Shown: one piece after another, positions 17,748-28,820 of the stretch
Layout: each line of letters opens with the position of its first letter
Numbering within the stretch: the first letter of the stretch is position 1
Source: Streptomyces violaceusniger
GTDB lineage: Bacteria > Actinomycetota > Actinomycetes > Streptomycetales > Streptomycetaceae
Reading direction: 5' to 3'
DNA length: 64,000 nt
Assembly (NCBI GenBank): GCA_005405945.1
Contig: BJHW01000001.1
Location: forward strand, 1,550,001-1,614,000
Program-made: the position numbers and the translations under genes
Notes under the pieces: model-generated
Databases searched by the model: none
Told to the model about the DNA's origin: nothing
Seen by the model: only the letters and a program-made list of their open reading frames with translations

Positions 17748-18557
17748 ATGACGGTGGTCACCGCGCCCGAGAAGACCCCCACGACCCCACAAGCGCCACG
17801 CGGCGCACGACGCACCGTCCACCCCCTCGTGTTCAATCTGATCGCCCTCGTCCTGGCCATCGCCGTCTGGGCGCTGACCGCCGCGGCGGGGCTCGCGGAC
17901 ATCCCCGGACCGCTCTCCGTGAGCTCCCGGGCACGTGAACTGCTCTCCGACGGAACCCTCACCGAGGACGCGCTGGCCAGCCTCCAGCGGGTGCTCCTGG
18001 GCTTCGCGCTCGGCACCCTGGTCGCCGTGCCGGTGGGCTTTCTGATGGGCTGGTATCCGGTGGCCCGGGGACTGCTGGAGCCGTACGTCCAGTTCTTCCG
18101 CACGATCCCGCCACTCGCGCTGATCCCGCTGGTGATCGTGTTGATGGGCATCGGCGAGACACCGAAGATCTTCGTCATCTTCCTGGCGGCGTTCATGTCC
18201 TGTGTGGTGGCCGCCTTCCAGGGTGTGACCGGAGTGGACCGGACGCTGATCGACGCGGCGCGGGTGCTCGGCGCCTCGGACCGGACCGTCTTCCTCAAGG
18301 TGGTCATCCCGGCGTCCACGCCGTTCATCCTGGTGGGCATGCGCATCGGGCTCGGCGCGGCCTGGGCGACCGTGGTGGCGGCCGAGATGATCGGCGCCCA
18401 GAAGGGTCTCGGCTTCGAGATGGTCCACGCCCAGACCTACTACGACGTTCCCACGATCTTCGTGGGTCTGATCAGCATCGGTGTCATCGGCCTGGTCATG
18501 GACCGGCTGTTGCTGCTGGCCGAACGCCGTCTCACCGCGTGGCAGGAGCGTCGATGA
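17748..18557 (+). CDS. NitT/TauT-type ABC transporter permease
   Basis: A 269-residue inner-membrane permease of the SsuC/TauC class with about six helices. The EAA loop region reads [20 protein letters not shown], the contact site for the ATPase. Family relatives import sulfonates, taurine, nitrate or thiamine precursors. An ATG at 17728 with a much better Shine-Dalgarno (GAGGAGG) lies 20 bases upstream but is out of frame; one missing base there would extend the protein by seven residues. The stop overlaps the ATPase start as ATGA, so translation is coupled. Its company with a sulfatase suggests a sulfated or sulfonated ligand. Confidence 0.9.
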   Translation: MTVVTAPEKTPTTPQAPRGARRTVHPLVFNLIALVLAIAVWALTAAAGLADIPGPLSVSSRARELLSDGTLTEDALASLQRVLLGFALGTLVAVPVGFLMGWYPVARGLLEPYVQFFRTIPPLALIPLVIVLMGIGETPKIFVIFLAAFMSCVVAAFQGVTGVDRTLIDAARVLGASDRTVFLKVVIPASTPFILVGMRIGLGAAWATVVAAEMIGAQKGLGFEMVHAQTYYDVPTIFVGLISIGVIGLVMDRLLLLAERRLTAWQERR

Positions 18558-19333
18558 GCCCCAAGATCTCTTTCCGGGACGTGGTCAAGACGTACCCGAT
18601 GAAGAACACCACCTTCACCGCCCTCGGCCAGGTCTCCCTGGACATCGGGGACCGGGAGTTCGTCGCGGTCGTCGGCCCGTCCGGCTGCGGCAAGTCCACC
18701 TTGCTGTCCATGGTGGCCGGACTGGTGGAGCCCACCTCGGGCACGGTCACGGTGGACGGCGCGCCCGTCACCGGGCCGGGGCCGGACCGTGGGGTGATCT
18801 TCCAGCAGTACGCGCTGTTCCCGTGGCTGACGGTGCGCGGCAACGTCGAGTTCGGGCTGAAGCTGGCACACGTCCCCGCCGCGGAGCGACGTCGGCGCGC
18901 CGATCACGCCATCGAGCTGGTCGGGCTCGCCGACTTCGCCGACGCCCTGCCCAAGACCCTCTCCGGGGGGATGAAACAGCGCTGCGCCATCGCCCGGGCC
19001 TACGCCGTGGACCCCGAAGTCCTGCTGATGGACGAGCCGTTCGGGGCGCTGGACGCGCTGACCCGGGTGCAGTTGCAGGACCAGCTGCTGGACACCTGGA
19101 CTCAGGAGCGGCGCACCGTCCTGTTCATCACCCATGACGTCGACGAGGCGGTGTACCTGGCCGGGCGGGTGGTCGTGATGGCCGCCAGGCCCGGCCGGAT
19201 CCACCGGGTCATCGACGTGGACCTCCCCTATCCGCGGACCGAGGAGATCCGGCTCTCCGCGGAGTTCGCGCGCATTCGCAACGACGTCTGGACCCACGTC
19301 TACCACCAGTCTCCGGCCGGCTCCGCCGCCTGA
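18554..19333 (+). CDS. NitT/TauT-type ABC transporter ATP-binding protein
   Basis: A 259-residue ATPase that powers the neighbouring permease. All motor motifs are present: Walker [11 protein letters not shown]-loop [11 protein letters not shown], signature LSGGMKQR, Walker [12 protein letters not shown], and the switch His in FITHDVDEA. The length and the FGALDALTR sequence fit the SsuB/TauB branch. It begins inside the permease stop codon with AGGAG upstream. The substrate-binding gene follows after 45 bases, completing a permease-ATPase-binding protein order. Confidence 0.95.
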   Translation: MSPKISFRDVVKTYPMKNTTFTALGQVSLDIGDREFVAVVGPSGCGKSTLLSMVAGLVEPTSGTVTVDGAPVTGPGPDRGVIFQQYALFPWLTVRGNVEFGLKLAHVPAAERRRRADHAIELVGLADFADALPKTLSGGMKQRCAIARAYAVDPEVLLMDEPFGALDALTRVQLQDQLLDTWTQERRTVLFITHDVDEAVYLAGRVVVMAARPGRIHRVIDVDLPYPRTEEIRLSAEFARIRNDVWTHVYHQSPAGSAA

Positions 19334-19378
19334 CCGCACTCCCCAACCGCACTGATTCTTCGAAGGGACTCACCCGCG

Positions 19379-20358
19379 ATGAGGATGAGCCGACGCGACT
19401 TCATGATCTCACTTTCCGCGACCGGGGCGGCACTGTCGGTGGCGGCGTGTTCGTCCTCCGGCAGCGGCGGCGGCTCCGCGGTCAGGTTCGGCTATATCGC
19501 CGACTACAACGGCGCGAGCCTGCTGGCCATCGCCGAGGAGCGGGCCCTGTGGAAGAAACACGGCCTGACCGCCGAGCCCAAGGTGTTCGTCAACGGCCCG
19601 GTCCAGATCCAGGCCCTGCGCACCGGCAATCTGGACTACGGCTACATCGGTCCTGGCGCCCTGTGGCTACCCGCCTCCGGCAAGGCCACCATCGTGGCCG
19701 TCAACACCCTCACCTACGCCGACCGGGTCATCGCCAGGCCCGGTATCACCTCGATCCAGGGTCTGAGGGGAAGAAGGTCGGCGTCCCCGAGGGCACCTCC
19801 GGTGAGATGGCGCTCAATCTGGCGCTCCAGAAGGCCGGGATGACGATGAAGGACATCTCGAAGGTGGTGATGGACGCACCCACCGTGGTCTCCGCGTTCT
19901 CCTCCGGGCAGATCGACGGCGCCGGGATCTGGTATCCGCTCATCGACACCATCAAGGAGAAGGTGCCGGGGATGAAGGAGGTGGCGAGCACCGAGGACCT
20001 CCCCGGCTCCTCCTTCCCCACCGCGTTCGTCTCCGCCGCCAAGGCGAAGCCGGAGCGCGATCAGAAGGTCGTGAAGGTCCTTCAGGAGGCCAACGACTGG
20101 CGGGCCGCACACCCCGAGGAGTCCATCGCGCTGGCGGCGAAGCTGCTCAAGGTCGATGAGGCGAAGGTCGCGGCGGACGCGAAGCATGTGAAGACGATGA
20201 CGACCGCCGAGCTGGTGGCCAGAACCGAGGACGGCACCGTGGGTAAGTGGCTGGACGGCATGAGCCGCTTCTTCGTCCGGACCGGGCAGTTGCCGAAGTC
20301 CCCCGATCCGTCCACGTTCTACGCCGGTGACCTCTACACGAAGGCGGCCGCCCGATGA
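19379..20358 (+). CDS. NitT/TauT-type substrate-binding lipoprotein (one apparent frameshift)
   Basis: About 326 residues when one G is restored near 19770 (G4 to G5, joining SIQGLRGKKVGVPEGTSGEM). The head combines a twin-arginine pattern (MSRRDFMISLSATGAALSVA) with a lipobox-like AACSSS, so the protein is likely a membrane-anchored binding protein. It has the SsuA/THI5-like blocks VRFGYIADYNGASLLAIAEE, VQIQALRTGNLDYGYIGPGA and SAFSSGQIDGAGIWYPLID. Its stop overlaps the sulfatase start (ATGA). The tight overlap links import directly to desulfation. Ligand unknown. Confidence 0.88.
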
Positions 20359-21819
20359 ACCTGCTGTTCCTGATGACCGACCAGCACCGCGTCGACACCC
20401 TCGGCTGTTACGGCAATCCGCATGTGGCCACGCCGAACCTCGACCGGCTGGCGGCGACCGGCACCCGCTTCGACCGCTTCTACACCCCCACCGCCATCTG
20501 CACCCCGGCCCGCGCCAGTCTGCTCACCGGACAGGCCCCCTTCCGCCACCGGCTGCTGGCCAACTACGAGCGCAACGTCGGCTATCTGGAGGATCTGCGC
20601 GAGGACGCGTTCACCTTCCCCGGTGCGCTGGCCGAGCGTGACTACCAGCTCGGGCTGGTCGGCAAGTGGCATGTCGGCACCCACCGCAACGCCGCCTCGT
20701 ACGGCTTCGACGGGCCCGATCTGCCCGGCTGGCACAACCCCGTGGACCACCCGGACTACGCGGCGTACCTGAAGGAGCGGGGCCTGCCGCCGTACCGGAT
20801 ATCCGATTCCGTACGCGGCACCACGCCCAACGGCAATCCGGGCAATCTGCTGGCGGCACGGCTGCACCAGCCGGTGGAGGCCACCTTCGAGCACTACCTG
20901 GCCACCCGCGCCATCGAGCAGCTGGAGCGGTACGCCGCCGACGGGCGGCCGTTCTTCCTGGCCACCCACTTCTTCGGGCCGCATCTGCCGTATCTGCTGC
21001 CCGACGCCTACTTCGACCGCTACGACCCCGACCTGGTGGACCTGCCCGCCTCGATCGCCGAGACCTTCGAGGGAAAACCACCGGTACAGCGCAACTACAG
21101 CGCCCACTGGACCTTCGACACCATCCCCATCGAGGTCACCCGCAAGCTGATCGCGGTCTACTGGGGCTATGTCACGCTGATCGACGAGCAGATCGGGCGC
21201 ATCCTCACCCGCCTCGACGAGCTCGGTCTTGCCGATGACACCTCGGTGTTCTTCACCGCCGACCACGGCGAGTTCACCGGCGCCCACCGGCTGCACGACA
21301 AGGGTCCGGCGATGTACGAGGACATCTACCGCATCCCCGGCATCATCCGGGTCCCGGGGCGGCCCCGCAGGTGCGCCAGGAGTTCGTCAGCCTCACCGAC
21401 TGCACGGCCACCATCCTGGATCTCGCGGGCTGCGACACCTCACCGGCCGTGGACAGCCGAAGCCTGGTGCCGCTGGTGCGGGGCGAACGCCCACGGTGGC
21501 CGGCCGAGTTGCTCGCCGAGTTCCACGGCCACCACTTCCCGTATCCGCAGCGGATGATCCGTGACGAGCGCCACAAACTCATCGTCAATCCCGAGTCGGT
21601 CAACGAGCTCTACGACCTGGACACCGACCCCATGAGCTGACCAACCGCTATGAGCACCCCGAGCTGCTGCCCGTGCGCCGCCGCCTGATGCGCCGCCTGT
21701 ACGACCTGCTGCGGGAGCGCGACGACAACTTCTACCACTGGATGACCCCGATGTTCGACATCGGCGACCTGGACTACGACCCGAGCCTGAGCTCCTTCGA
21801 GCCGGAAGGGACCGCGTAG
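20355..21819 (+). CDS. Cytoplasmic Cys-type sulfatase (two apparent frameshifts)
   Basis: About 488 residues after restoring one base near 21358 (G run) and one near 21630 (C run). The sulfatase signature AICTPARASLLTG places the modifiable Cys at residue 49, to be converted to formylglycine. The N-terminal metal site appears in LLFLMTDQHRVDTLGC. The second signature region has GLVGKWHVG, and FFTADHGEFTGAHRLHDKGP contains the later metal-binding Asp and His. No signal peptide is present, so it acts on imported substrate. The gene is locked to its neighbours: ATGA overlap with the binding protein, and the GH43 ATG follows its TAG immediately. A sulfated sugar or oligosaccharide is a reasonable substrate, but this is inference. 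Confidence 0.9.
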
Positions 21820-24195
21820 ATGAGACCGAGCCGTAGACGGAGCCCGCGACGCGGCCCTGGCACCCTCGTGGCCGCGCTGCTGTGCGCGCTGCCGGCCGGG
21901 CTGTTGCCCGCGGCCCAGGCGACGGCCGCCCAGCGCACGGCGCCAGAACACACCACGACGGCCCACCAGGCGACCACCTACCACAACCCCTCACCGCCGG
22001 AGTCGTCGACACCTTCCCCGACCCGGTGATGATCCGGGGCAAGGACGGCCTGTGGTACGCGTACGGCACCCAGAACCCGGTGTTCCAGAGCAAGGGCGAG
22101 GACGGTGAGCGGATGCTGCCCATCCTCCGCTCGGCCGACCTGGCGCACTGGGAGTACGCCGGGGAGGTCTTCACCCCGGAGACCAAACCCGCCTGGCACA
22201 AGGGCGCCCGGCTGTGGGCCCCGACATCCGCTATGTGGACGGCCACTACAACCTCTACTACTCGGTGTCCTCCGAGAACACCGTCGGAGTGGCCACCGCG
22301 CCCACCCCCACCGGCCCTGGACCGACCGGGGAGCCGTGCTGCCCTCGCCGAGCGGCTGCGCCACCGGCAACATCGACCAGGCCCAGTTCACGGACGAGGG
22401 CGGTCAGCCGTATCTGTACTGGGGCAGCTACGACACGATCTGCGTGGCGAAGATGAACGCCGCCCGCACCCGTATCGAGGGCGCGGTGACCGAAGTGGCC
22501 CAGAGCCGCCGGATGGAGGGCGGGTTCGTCGTCCGGCGCGGTGGCCACTACTACCTGTTCTACTCCGACGCGGGCTGCTGCGACGGCGCCTACAGCGGCT
22601 ATCAGGTCAAGGTCGGCCGGGCGACCAGCCCGACCGGGCCCTTCCTGGACGACGAGGGCGTCCCGCTGACGGCCGCCACCAGCAAGGGCGGTGTGGTGCT
22701 GACCGCCAACGGCAACGGCTGGATCGGCCCCGGCCACAACGCCCTCCAGACCGATCTCTCCGGCCAGGACTGGCTCGTCTACCACGCCATCTCCTCCGAC
22801 GACCCGGATCTGAAACCGGCCGCGGGCGGCACGCTGAAGCTGTCCAAGCGGCCGATGCTGATGGACCGGCTGGACTGGATCGACGGCTGGCCGGTGGTAC
22901 GGGCCGGCGCCTCCCAGGGCGCGCAGCGGGCCCCGGTGGCCTCCTGGGCCGCGGGCGGCACCTTCAACGACGGCTCGCTGAAGGGGTGGCACGGCGGTGG
23001 CGGCTCCGGCACGGAGGGCTGGAGCGTCGGACACGAGCAGGACGCGCGTGGCTTCGTCACACCGCGCGGGAATCCCACCGGCCCCGCCCACCTGGTCTCG
23101 GACCGGTCCGCCCCGGCGGCCCGGCGCGCCGAGGCCGATCTGCGGGTCACCTCGGCCACCGGCGCGGCCGGGCTGCTGGCCGGCTACACCGGCCCGGACG
23201 ACTTCGTGGTGGCGTGGCTGGACCGGCAGCGCAACGCACTGGTGACGGACGTACGGGTGGAAGGCCGCAGCCGTGGCACCCGTACGACCCCGCTGCCGCC
23301 CGACTTCGCCTGGGACACCTGGCACAACGTGGCGGCGGAGATCCGCGGCACCCGGATGACCGTGGAGGTGAGCGCGGACCGGCTGCGGGACGCGGTGGCC
23401 ACCCAGGAGCGGCCACTGCCCGCGGCGGCGGTCCGCTCCGGCAAGGTCGGCGTGGCCGCGCGCGGCGCCGGTGCGGCGGCCGACAACGTGGGGGCCGCGG
23501 CGCTCCACACACCGGTCACCAGCCGCGTCCCCGACCATGTGCCGGGCCCGCTGCTGCCCGCCTACAGCGATGACTTCGACACCGCCACCGTCCCCGGCAC
23601 CACCGCGGATTCGCCGTGGTCCTGGGTGCGCGGACCGGCGTCCGGGGTCACGATGTCCGATGGCGCCCTGTCCTGGCCCACTCAGGGTGCCGAGCTCTAT
23701 CTCGGCACCAATACCGCGTCGGTGCTGACCCGGGACGCTCCCCCGGGCGACTACACCGTGGAGACCAGGCTCCGGTTCGCTCCGGGGCGGACCAATCAGC
23801 AGGCCGGGCTGGTGCTGTACGGAAACGACGACCGCTACTACAAGCTGGTGCACGCGGTACTGCCGGTGAGCCACGCGGACGGGAAGGCCACGCATGTCAC
23901 CGAGTTCGCGAAGGAGGGCGAGCGTCCCACCACCACACCGCCGACGCCGGTGGCCTACGGGCCGATGTTCGGCGGCCCGCCCGCGGACACGCTGTGGATG
24001 CGGCTGTCGTACCACGCCGACACCGCGCGGGACGAGACCGAGGTGCGCGCCGCCACCAGCACGGACGGTGTGCACTGGGTCCACACCGGCGTCTGGACCC
24101 TGCCGAGCGTGAGCGAGCTCAGGATCGGCCTGGTCGCGCAGAACACCGCGGGCGTGCTCGCGCGGTTCGACTATCTGCACACCTATCGCGGCTGA
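21820..24195 (+). CDS. Secreted GH43-family glycosidase with C-terminal beta-sandwich domains (three apparent frameshifts)
   Basis: About 792 residues when one C is restored at each of about 21993, 22214 and 22317. A signal peptide rich in Arg is followed by a hydrophobic core and ALPAGLLPAAQATA. The five-bladed GH43 domain shows its catalytic triad in order: base Asp in DTFPDPVMI, pKa-modulating Asp in APDIRYVDGHYNLYYS, and acid Glu in RMEGGFVVRRGGHYYLFYSD. Two concanavalin-like domains follow; the last ends GLVAQNTAGVLARFDYLHTY, like DUF1349/GH43_C modules. GH43 enzymes release arabinose, xylose or galactose side groups. It is the last gene of the importer-sulfatase operon and probably trims the polymer outside the cell. 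Confidence 0.87.
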
Positions 24196-24271
24196 CGTGC
24201 CGAGTGGGCCCCCGTCCTATGCTGATCACCATTGTTGACGCGAGGCGGGGCCACTTCGGTGGCCGGAAAAG

Positions 24272-24514
24272 GTGAGAGAGCGTGGCCAAGCCTGTACGTG
24301 CGGCTATCGGGACGTGTGGATCACATGTGTGTTCTGCAAGGGCGACCTCTTCCGGGATCGCGAGGTGAAGCTCAACAGCACCGGCATGGAACTGCTCAAG
24401 TTCGGCTGGGCCAACGAGTCGGCCACCGGGCTGATCTGCTGGAACTGCGGCTATGTGCACCTTTTCGCCAACAAGGACGTCGAGCTGTACAAGGTGAAGA
24501 AGGGCGAGTTCTAG
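24272..24514 (+). CDS. Small zinc-ribbon-like protein with three cysteine pairs
   Basis: An 80-residue protein rich in Cys and Trp: an early CTCGY, then WITCVFCKGD, then LICWNCGYVHLFANKD, ending in a Lys-rich tail. The three Cys pairs suggest one or two zinc sites, and the order is that of a free-standing zinc ribbon. The start is doubtful. A GTG at 24282 has a better upstream GGTGAGAG but needs one added base after AAGCC, which would give VAKPCTCGYRD; the GTG at 24272 needs no correction. It lies between two carbohydrate operons and I see no functional link. No function is assigned. Confidence 0.6.
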   Translation: MRERGQACTCGYRDVWITCVFCKGDLFRDREVKLNSTGMELLKFGWANESATGLICWNCGYVHLFANKDVELYKVKKGEF

Positions 24515-24567
24515 CCAGGCCCACCGGCGGCCGCCCGAGGTCGTGGCAAAAGTTGCTGCGCGGGATC

Positions 24568-24583
24568 TTTACATCGATGTAAA
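24568..24583. promoter_or_regulatory. Perfect palindromic operator upstream of the GH2-sugar ABC operon
   Basis: TTTACATCGATGTAAA is a perfect 16-base palindrome with a central CG, the usual symmetry of LacI-family operators. It lies 53 bases upstream of the GH2 start. No second copy was found in the window. The convergent LacI regulator at 29751-30847, at the far end of this operon, is the natural candidate to bind it. Confidence 0.75.
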
Positions 24584-24636
24584 CGGGTGATGGCATACCC
24601 CTGCCCGGTCAAAGCCCCCGCCGTCCCGGAGATCCC

Positions 24637-26529
24637 ATGGCCCATCTGGACATCACCTCGCCCGAAGTCTCGAACGACGTTCCGCGACCCGAATATCCCG
24701 GCCCAGTTTCGTCCGTGAGGACTGGCTCAATCTCAACGGCACCTGGCAGTTCGCCTTCGACCCCGGCGACAGCGGACTCGAGCGCGGTCTGGTCCACCAG
24801 GAGCTGGACGGGCGGATCCTGGTTCCGTTCTGCCCGAGTCCGAGCTGTCGGGGATCGGGGACACCGACTTCCATCCCGCGGTCTGGTACCGGCGCACGGT
24901 CCGGATACCGGCGGACTGGGCCGGCCGGCGGGTGCTGCTGCACTTCGGGGCCGTCGACCACGACGCCACCGTCTGGGCCGACGGCCGCGAAGTGGTCCGG
25001 CACAGCGGCGGCTTCACCTCCTTCACCGCCGACCTCGGCGAGGTGGCGGACGCGGCCGGCGGCGACACCGAAGTGGTGATCGTGGTACGGGCCCGGGACG
25101 CCCGCCACGGCCCCCAGGCACGCGGCAAGCAGGCCACCGACTACGCCAACAGCGACTGCCACTACACCCGCACCACCGGCATCTGGCAGACGGTGTGGGC
25201 GGAGCCGGTGTCCGAGGTCCATCTGCGCAGGCCGCGCATCACCCCCGACCTCGCGTCCGGGGCCTTCCACCTCGAACTGCCGCTCAGCGCCAACCGCCCG
25301 GGCCACCGGATCGCGGCCCGGGTGAGCGACGCGGACGGTGAGACGGTGGCCGAGGCCACCGTGCGCGCCGACCTCGACCTGGCCCCCCGTATGGTGCTCG
25401 CGCTGCCCGAGGACCGGTGCCGCCCGTGGTCCCCGGAGGACCCCCATCTGTACCGGGTGCGGATCGAGCTGCTGGACGGCGACGGCGAGGCCGTGGACAG
25501 CGCCGAGTGCACCGCCGGGCTGCGGTCGGTGGCCATCGACGGCAAGCGGCTGCTGCTCAACGGCCGCCCGGTCTTCCAGCGGCTCGTCCTGGACCAGGGC
25601 TGGTACCCCGACGGGCTGATGACCGCGCCCGACGACGCCGCCCTCGTCCGGGACATCGAGCTGTCGCTGGCCGCGGGGTTCAACGGGGCGCGGCTGCACC
25701 AGAAGGTGTTCGAGGAGCGGTTCCTGCACCACGCGGACCGGCTCGGCTATCTCGTCTGGGGCGAGTTCGGCGACTGGGGAGCCAATACCGGGCGTACCAC
25801 CGGCGACAACCAGCGGCCCACCGCCGGGTTCGTCGCCCAGTGGCTGGAGGCCGTGGAGCGCGACTACTCCCATCCGTCGATCGTGGGCTGGTGCCCGCTC
25901 AACGAGACACACCAGGAACTCCACGACCGGCAGACCGTCCTGGACGATGTCACCCGGGGCATGTTCCTGGCCACGAAGGCCGCCGACACCTCCCGTCCGG
26001 TCCTGGACGCCTCCGGCTACTCCCACCGCGTGGCCGAGACCGACGTCTACGACTCGCACAGCTACGAGCAGGACCCGGAGGCGTTCCGCCGCCAGATGGC
26101 GGGGCTGGACAAGGACGACCCGTATCTCAACCCCGACAACCGGGGAACCCCGGAAGGAAGGACACCGACGCGGTGTGGTCGCTGCCGTACCGCGGCCAGC
26201 CGTACTTCTGCAGCGAGTTCGGCGGCATCTGGTGGAATCCGGAGGAGGCGGATGGAGCGGCCGGTGACGACCGCGAGGTGTCCTGGGGATACGGGCAGCG
26301 GCCGCGCACCGAGGAGGAGTTCCAGACCCGCTTCGCGGGGCTGACCGGGGCGCTGCTCGACGACCCCCTGATGTTCGGCTACTGCTACACCCAGCTCACC
26401 GATGTGTTCCAGGAACAGAACGGCGTCTACCGCTTCGACCGGAGCCGCAAGCTGGACGTGGAGCGGCTGCGCGCGGCCCAGCAGCGGCGGGCCGCCTTCG
26501 AGCGCCCGGCCGGTGAGGAGGGGCGATGA
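24637..26529 (+). CDS. GH2-family glycoside hydrolase (three apparent frameshifts)
   Basis: About 631 residues after single-base restorations near 24706, 24833 and 26157. The GH2 order is complete: jelly-roll sugar-binding domain (LNLNGTWQFAFDPGDSGL), immunoglobulin-like domain, then a TIM barrel. The acid/base Glu is in VGWCPLNETHQ and the nucleophile Glu in PYFCSEFGGIWW. There is no signal peptide, so it works on imported oligosaccharides. GH2 activities include beta-galactosidase, beta-mannosidase and beta-glucuronidase; I cannot choose. GGAG precedes the ATG at 24637. The stop overlaps the next start (ATGA). Regulation by the upstream palindrome is likely. Confidence 0.88.
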
Positions 26530-27831
26530 GCGGGCTGACCCGGCGCGGTCTGCTGAGGGGCGCGGTGTACGGGGTGGGGGCCGCCGTGTCGGCGTCCGCG
26601 CTCAGCGGCTGCGGTTCGATCGCCGGAAGCGTGCGGAGCGCCGACGAGATCGAGTACTGGACCCTGTTCACCGGCCCCGACGGCGAACTGATGAAGACCA
26701 TGACGCGGAACGTGGAGAAGCGCGTCCCGGGTCTCAAGGTCAGGACGACGGTGCTGGACTGGGGCCCGCCGTACTACACCAAGCTGGCGATGGCCTCCGC
26801 CGGTGGCCGCTCGCCGGATGTGGCGATCCTGCATCTGACCCGGCTGGCGGGCTACGCCCCGGTGGTCTGCTCGACCCGTGGGACATGGATCTGCTGGCCG
26901 AGTTCGGCCTGAAGCGGGACGACCTCAACAAGACGCTCGTCAAGCGGAGTCTGTACCAGGGCACGCCGTACGCCATTCCGCTGGACACCCACCCTTCGTC
27001 GTGTTCTTCGACCGGGACGTCATGGACAAGGCGGGTCTGCTCACGGGTGACGGGCAGCTGGTGCCCTTCGAATCGCCGAAACACGCCCTGGAGCTGATGG
27101 ACAAGCTCCGCAAGGACGGTGGCAAGCTCGGGCCCGTCTTCGGCCACGCCAACGACGCGGCGATGGGCTGGCGGATGTTCTGGACGCTGTTCAGCCAGAC
27201 CGGCGCCACCTTCGACCTCACGGGGAAGCGGGCCGAGATCGACGAGGACACCGCCGTCGAGGTGGTGCGCTTCATGGCCGACCTGACGCGCGACAGCCGC
27301 ACCATGGACGTCCAGACGGCCATCGCCGCCTTCGCAGGCGGCCGCTCGCCGATGATCTTCTCGGGCGAGTGGGACATGGCCACCTACAAGTCGACCCTGA
27401 AGGACAAGCTGGGCGGCGCCCCCATCCCCACCTTCTACGACCGTCCGGCCGGGGCCTCGGACAGCCACGCCCTGGTGCTGCCGCACCAGGACGACCCGGA
27501 TCCGGAGCGCAGGCGGCGCGCCCACCGGTTCGTGGCCGAGCTGGTCCGGTCCGGCCTGACCTGGGCGACGGCGGGCCACATCCCCGCGTACACACCGGCC
27601 GTCTCGTCCCCGCAGTACGCACGCTTGCGCCCGCAGTCCGAGTACGCGGACGCCGCGAAGCAGCTCGTGCTCGATCCGCCGGTGTGGTTCGCGGGTTCCG
27701 GCTCGGACTTCCAGACCCGGATGTGCCAGGCGCTCGATCCCGCGCTCGGCGGCTCGTCGTCCGCGCAGAGCGCGGTGCGCTCGATGGTCTCCCAGATCAA
27801 CACCCTGCTGGCCCAGCCGAATCCGGCCTGA
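26526..27831 (+). CDS. Sugar ABC transporter substrate-binding lipoprotein (two apparent frameshifts)
   Basis: About 435 residues when one C is restored near 26850 and one near 26990. The head LTRRGLLRGAVYGVGAAVSA followed by LSGCGS gives a twin-arginine lipoprotein signal. Family 1 solute-binding features include IEYWTLFTGPDGELMKTM, LYQGTPYAIPLDTH, FAGGRSPMIFSGEWDM and a late WFAGSGSDFQTRM. Such proteins capture oligosaccharides for MalFG-type permeases, which follow directly. Its ATG overlaps the GH2 stop, so the hydrolase and importer are co-expressed. Confidence 0.88.
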
Positions 27832-27865
27832 TCGCGACGGAGTCGCAAAGGAAAGGAGCGATGTC

Positions 27866-28813
27866 ATGGCTTCCGTCTCCACGCCCGCGCGGCGGGCCGC
27901 GGCCGGGTCCCGGCGCACCGGATTCCGGCGGGCCGCCGCCACGGACCGGCCTCGGTCGGGTGGCGCCGGGTGGCTCTTCGCCACCCCCTTCCTGGCGTTC
28001 TTCACGCTCTTCCTCATCGTGCCGATCGGCATCGGCCTGTGGATGAGCTTCACCGACGCCAGCCTGACCGGGCACGGTGACAACACCCTCGTCGGCCTGG
28101 ACAACTACACCGAGGCGTTCGGCGACAGCCAGGTGTGGCAGACCCTCGGCAACACGGTCTGGTTCACCGTTCTGACCACCGTCCCCCTCGTGCTCGTCGC
28201 CCTGGTGATGGCCCTGCTGGTGTACACGGGGATGCCGGGGCAGTGGCTGTGGCGGCTGGCCTTCTTCGCCTCGCATCTGCTGCCGGTCGCGGTGGTCTAC
28301 CAGATCTGGAGCATGCTGTTCCAGCCGGACCGGGGGATGCTCAACGGCCTGCTGAAGATCTTCGGGATCGATGGCATCGCGTGGCTGACGGACGAGAAGT
28401 ACGCGATGTGGTCCATCGCGCTGGTGACCCTGTGGTGGACGGTGGGGTTCAACTTCCTGCTCTATCTGGCCGCGCTGCAGGCGATCCCCGACCACCTCTA
28501 CGAGGCGGCCGCGCTGGACGGCGCCGGGGCGTGGCGCCGGCTGTGGTCGGTCACCCTGCCACAGCTGCGCCGGACCACCGGGCTGATCGCGGTGTTGCAG
28601 GTGATGGCGTCGCTGAAGGTGTTCGATCAGATCTACCTGCTGACCAAGGGCGGCCCGAACGGGGCCACCCGGCCGATCCTGGAGTACATCTACGACACCG
28701 GCTTCACCAACTACCGGCTCGGCTATGCCTCGGCGGTGTCGTACGTGTTCTTCGGGCTCATCATCATCCTCTCGATCGCCCAGCTGAAGATCTTCTCGCG
28801 CAGGGAGGACTGA
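27866..28813 (+). CDS. Sugar ABC transporter permease (MalF/UgpA type)
   Basis: A 315-residue membrane protein with a basic N-terminal tail and six predicted helices. The EAA loop is YEAAALDGAGAWRRLWSVTL followed by PQLRR. Other typical segments are FLIVPIGIGLWMSFTDASLT near the first helix and SLKVFDQIYLLTKGGP near the last. GGAAAGGAG precedes the ATG. It pairs with the next gene as a heterodimeric pore. No ATPase gene is present here; Streptomyces sugar importers of this class commonly share the multi-sugar ATPase MsiK encoded elsewhere. Confidence 0.95.
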   Translation: MASVSTPARRAAAGSRRTGFRRAAATDRPRSGGAGWLFATPFLAFFTLFLIVPIGIGLWMSFTDASLTGHGDNTLVGLDNYTEAFGDSQVWQTLGNTVWFTVLTTVPLVLVALVMALLVYTGMPGQWLWRLAFFASHLLPVAVVYQIWSMLFQPDRGMLNGLLKIFGIDGIAWLTDEKYAMWSIALVTLWWTVGFNFLLYLAALQAIPDHLYEAAALDGAGAWRRLWSVTLPQLRRTTGLIAVLQVMASLKVFDQIYLLTKGGPNGATRPILEYIYDTGFTNYRLGYASAVSYVFFGLIIILSIAQLKIFSRRED

Positions 28814-28820
28814 TCGCGCC

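Noticed and set aside
16166..17938. Single long plus-strand frame of 590 codons
   Set aside because: It is a chance chain of the FGE remnant, the ROK body and an out-of-frame start of the permease, linked through frameshifts; not one protein.
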